Of a stretch of 64,000 nucleotides of DNA, positions 59,869 through 64,000 are shown in pieces. The notes beneath the pieces are model-generated. The model saw only the letters and a program-made list of their open reading frames with translations, was not told the DNA's origin and did not search any database. The stretch is from Microbacterium sp. YJN-G (GTDB taxonomy: Bacteria; Actinomycetota; Actinomycetes; Actinomycetales; Microbacteriaceae). How positions within the stretch are numbered: the stretch's first letter is position 1; each line of letters begins with the position of its first letter. The stretch is from positions 1,054,001 through 1,118,000 of the forward strand of contig NZ_CP060402.1 in NCBI RefSeq assembly GCF_015040615.1. The letters run 5' to 3'. Both the position numbers and the translations under genes were made by a program.

Positions 59869-60760
59869 GGGTCCGGCGCAGACGACGTGCGAGGCGTCGC
59901 CAGAGCGATGAGGCGGCGATCTCGGCTCGGAGGCCGTCCTCGACATCGACGAAGCGTTGATCGATGAACTTCGTCAGATAGAGGACGAGTCCAGTGCCGT
60001 TGTCACCCACCCAACGGCGCAGAGCTTCGTCGCGGATGCTCGCATCATAGCGAGCATGGTCGCTGCGGGCACCAGACACGCTGTTCGCCGAGGTGCCGGT
60101 CGCAAGGCGACGCTGATGCCAATATGCGAGGGGTTCGTCTCCGAGGTACTCCAGCCCGCCGCGCGAGAGCACCTTCAGGTTGAAGTCCCAATCGCCCACG
60201 ACGGGGAGTCTCTCATCGTAAAGCCCGAGTTCGGCATGCAGATCGCGTCGGTACAGGAACCCGATCGGCACGAAGCGGTTGAAGAGCAGAGCGTCTCCGA
60301 GCAGCGGTGCCGTCAGCTGCGCTTGGAACTCCTCCCGTCCGTCCTCGATGAAGCGGCCGTCCTTCTCCTGTTCCCAGATGATCTCGATACGTGACACGAC
60401 ACCCTGTCGCTCAGGGTTGCGGTCGAGGTACTCCACCGCGCGGGACAGAAAGCTGGGGTGCCACGAGTCATCGTCATCGTGGAGCACGAGGTAGTCGCCT
60501 GAAGCCGCAAGCACCCCCGCGTTCGCCGCGACCCAGCGACCTCGCGACTCTGCATGATCGATCACCCGGATGCGTGCACGGTCCGTCGAATCGCGCAGCG
60601 CGCTCACGACCGCGGCGACTCTGATCGGGTCACCGCCGTCGTTTATGATGATCGCCTCCCAGTTGTCGAGCGTCTGCGCGGTGATGCTCGCGAGTGCACG
60701 TGTCAGGAAGTCCGCACGATCCTTGGTCCGGACGATGACGCTGACGCGGGGGCTGGTCAC
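59858..60760 (-). CDS. Family 2 glycosyltransferase
   Basis: 300 residues, a soluble GT-A enzyme: VSVIVRTKDRADFL, INDGGDP, LVLHDDDDSWHPSFL (DxD) and VVGDWDFNLKVLSRGG (catalytic region). I use GTG 60760, which overlaps the upstream dehydrogenase stop as GTGA, rather than a start 27 nt farther up. The 3' end overlaps the convergent exporter ATPase gene by 11 nt. Confidence 0.87.
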   Translation of the reverse strand: MTSPRVSVIVRTKDRADFLTRALASITAQTLDNWEAIIINDGGDPIRVAAVVSALRDSTDRARIRVIDHAESRGRWVAANAGVLAASGDYLVLHDDDDSWHPSFLSRAVEYLDRNPERQGVVSRIEIIWEQEKDGRFIEDGREEFQAQLTAPLLGDALLFNRFVPIGFLYRRDLHAELGLYDERLPVVGDWDFNLKVLSRGGLEYLGDEPLAYWHQRRLATGTSANSVSGARSDHARYDASIRDEALRRWVGDNGTGLVLYLTKFIDQRFVDVEDGLRAEIAASSLWRRLARRLRRTLKL

Positions 60761-62064
60761 GGACGCCCCATCCCGTGGTACGTCCAACCGGCAGCCCGCC
60801 AGGTAGCGGGGTCGAGGCAGTTGCGCGCATCGACGATCGTACGAGCCGGCGTCTGCGTGGCCAGCTCGCTGGGCGAGAGGTCACGGAATTGCTTCCACTC
60901 AGTCGCGATCACGATGAGCTCGGCCCGCTGGACCGCTTCGTCGACGGAATTGGCGAAGCGGAGATCCGGGGCCACCCGGCGTGCAGTCTCGTTGGCTGCA
61001 GGATCAAATGCATGCACAGTGGCGCCGGCTTCGTGGAGTCGGCGTGCAACGTCGAGCGCGGGGGAGTCCCGGGTGTCATCGGAATCAGGCTTGAATGCCA
61101 GTCCGAGCAGCGCCACGTGATGTCCGCGGGCGTCGCCGTCGAACGCGTCGATGACCAGGCCGGCGACGCGGTGACGACGACGCAGGTTGATCGCATCAAC
61201 CTCGTGGAGGAACTGCACAGCCTGGCCGACGCCGAGCTCCTCAGCACGCGCGGAGAAGGCACGGATATCCTTCGGCAGACAGCCACCGCCGAAGCCGATC
61301 CCCGCGTTCAGGAAGCGTCGACCGATGCGAGCATCGAAACCGATCGCATCCGCCAGCTGCGTGACGTCCGCGCCGGTGACTTCCGCGATCTCGGCCATCG
61401 CATTGATGAACGAGATCTTGGTCGCCAGGAACGCGTTCGCCGAGACCTTCACCAGTTCGGCCGTTGCATAGTCGGTCACGATGCGGGGAGTGCCCTTGGC
61501 GAGCACGGAGCGGTAGATCTGGTCCAGGAGCGCGACATCGTCCGCAGCTGATCCGACGTTCGCGACCCCGTACACCAGGCGGTCAGGTTCGAGCGTGTCC
61601 TTGATCGCGAACCCCTCACGGAGGAACTCGGGGTTCCAGAGGAGGTGCGCTCCCGTGGGTCGGATGCTCTCCGCAAGCCGGTTGGCTGTTCCGACGGGAA
61701 CGGTCGACTTGCCGATCACCAGATCGCCCGGACGCAGTATGGGTATCAACGATTCGATCGCGCCGTCGACGTAGCTGAGGTCTGCACCATCGCCCTCGGC
61801 ACGCTGTGGTGTTCCGACGGCGATGAAATGCGCAGCAGCACCCGCAGCTTCAGAGATCTCAGACGAGAACGTCAGCGCACCGCCTTGCACGGTCTCGCTG
61901 AGGAGTTGATCCAGACCAGGCTCGAAAAACGGTGCCCGTCCCGCTCGCAGCATCTCGATGCGCGCGGCATCGACGTCGACACCGACGACTTCATGCCCCA
62001 AAGAGGCCATCGCAGTCGCGTGTACGGCACCGAGATAGCCGCATCCGATGACACTCAGCTTCAT
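60757..62064 (-). CDS. UDP-glucose/GDP-mannose dehydrogenase family enzyme
   Basis: 435 residues. NAD-binding VIGCGYLG opens the protein; GKSTVPVGT, NPEFLREG and the catalytic-cysteine motif FGGGCLPKDIRAF are present, and the C-terminal domain holds LGLAFKPDSDDTRDSP. The most likely product is UDP-glucuronate, but ManNAc- or other sugar-acid formation cannot be excluded. AAGGA precedes the ATG, 4 nt after the rmlCD stop, so it belongs to the rmlB-rmlCD operon. Confidence 0.9.
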   Translation of the reverse strand: MKLSVIGCGYLGAVHATAMASLGHEVVGVDVDAARIEMLRAGRAPFFEPGLDQLLSETVQGGALTFSSEISEAAGAAAHFIAVGTPQRAEGDGADLSYVDGAIESLIPILRPGDLVIGKSTVPVGTANRLAESIRPTGAHLLWNPEFLREGFAIKDTLEPDRLVYGVANVGSAADDVALLDQIYRSVLAKGTPRIVTDYATAELVKVSANAFLATKISFINAMAEIAEVTGADVTQLADAIGFDARIGRRFLNAGIGFGGGCLPKDIRAFSARAEELGVGQAVQFLHEVDAINLRRRHRVAGLVIDAFDGDARGHHVALLGLAFKPDSDDTRDSPALDVARRLHEAGATVHAFDPAANETARRVAPDLRFANSVDEAVQRAELIVIATEWKQFRDLSPSELATQTPARTIVDARNCLDPATWRAAGWTYHGMGRP

Positions 62065-62068
62065 CCGA

Positions 62069-64000
<1,932 letters not shown>

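Overview
The window reads as chromosomal DNA of a high-GC actinobacterium, most likely a Microbacterium-like member of the Microbacteriaceae (inference). Supporting signs are many GTG starts, actinobacterial families (UPF0182, DUF3117, DUF3107, AdnAB, PRC/MgtE_N/CBS, DUF222-HNH), wall-teichoic-type glycerophosphotransferases, and no mycolic-acid genes. I see no rRNA, insertion sequence, prophage or CRISPR array. One tRNA is present, an initiator tRNA-fMet. Coding density is very high and no gene-free stretch exceeds 300 bases.

Layout: 0-11.5 kb holds lysine/cell-wall precursor genes dapD and dapE (divergent), a membrane mannosyltransferase-like protein, DUF3117, an O-methyltransferase, tatB and a PRC/MgtE_N/CBS - DUF1003 - mrp operon, then a stress-protein/membrane-protein/hydrolase operon, a phosphoesterase and a YdcF-like protein. 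The order resembles M. tuberculosis Rv1201c-Rv1232c, but sigE-rseA-htrA is missing next to tatB. 11.5-17.9 kb holds a DUF222-HNH nuclease with an SOS-like box, an aminoglycoside-phosphotransferase-fold protein, pepP, an exported endonuclease/phosphatase-fold protein and a PHP phosphatase. 18-38.6 kb matches Rv3193c-Rv3211: DEAD helicase, ferritin-like protein, DUF3107, adnA-adnB (DNA end resection), a degenerate phosphotransferase, nudC, a UvrD2-like helicase, an orphan ThiF/cyclodehydratase-like protein, a zincin-like protein, a PDZ-Lon protease and UPF0182.

38.7-43.4 kb holds DUF1918, tRNA-fMet, an AhpD-like protein, a nitrilase-family amidohydrolase, an aminotransferase and a membrane-anchored HtrA protease. 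43.4-64 kb is an envelope-polymer region: four CDP-glycerol glycerophosphotransferase-family proteins (two a tandem duplication), glycosyltransferases, an LCP ligase, a large secreted repeat protein, a TagGH-type exporter, a nucleotide-sugar dehydrogenase and dTDP-rhamnose genes (rmlCD fusion, partial rmlB). Embedded in it is birA - PH protein - purK - purE, as in the Rv3267-Rv3279c neighbourhood. Base composition drops from about 56 kb onward, suggesting a more variable surface-polysaccharide segment.

The most useful global signal for start calling is a -10-like box (T/C-A-N3-T) placed 6 or 7 nt before the start codon. I see it before 26 genes, which implies widespread leaderless mRNAs; I used it to choose several starts. 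The main oddities are a pseudo-phosphotransferase, a 15-bp perfect inverted repeat with a promoter-like box in its loop, an SOS-like box before the HNH gene, a 164-nt convergent overlap at uvrD2, and a secreted protein with about eight internal repeats in the wall-polymer locus.
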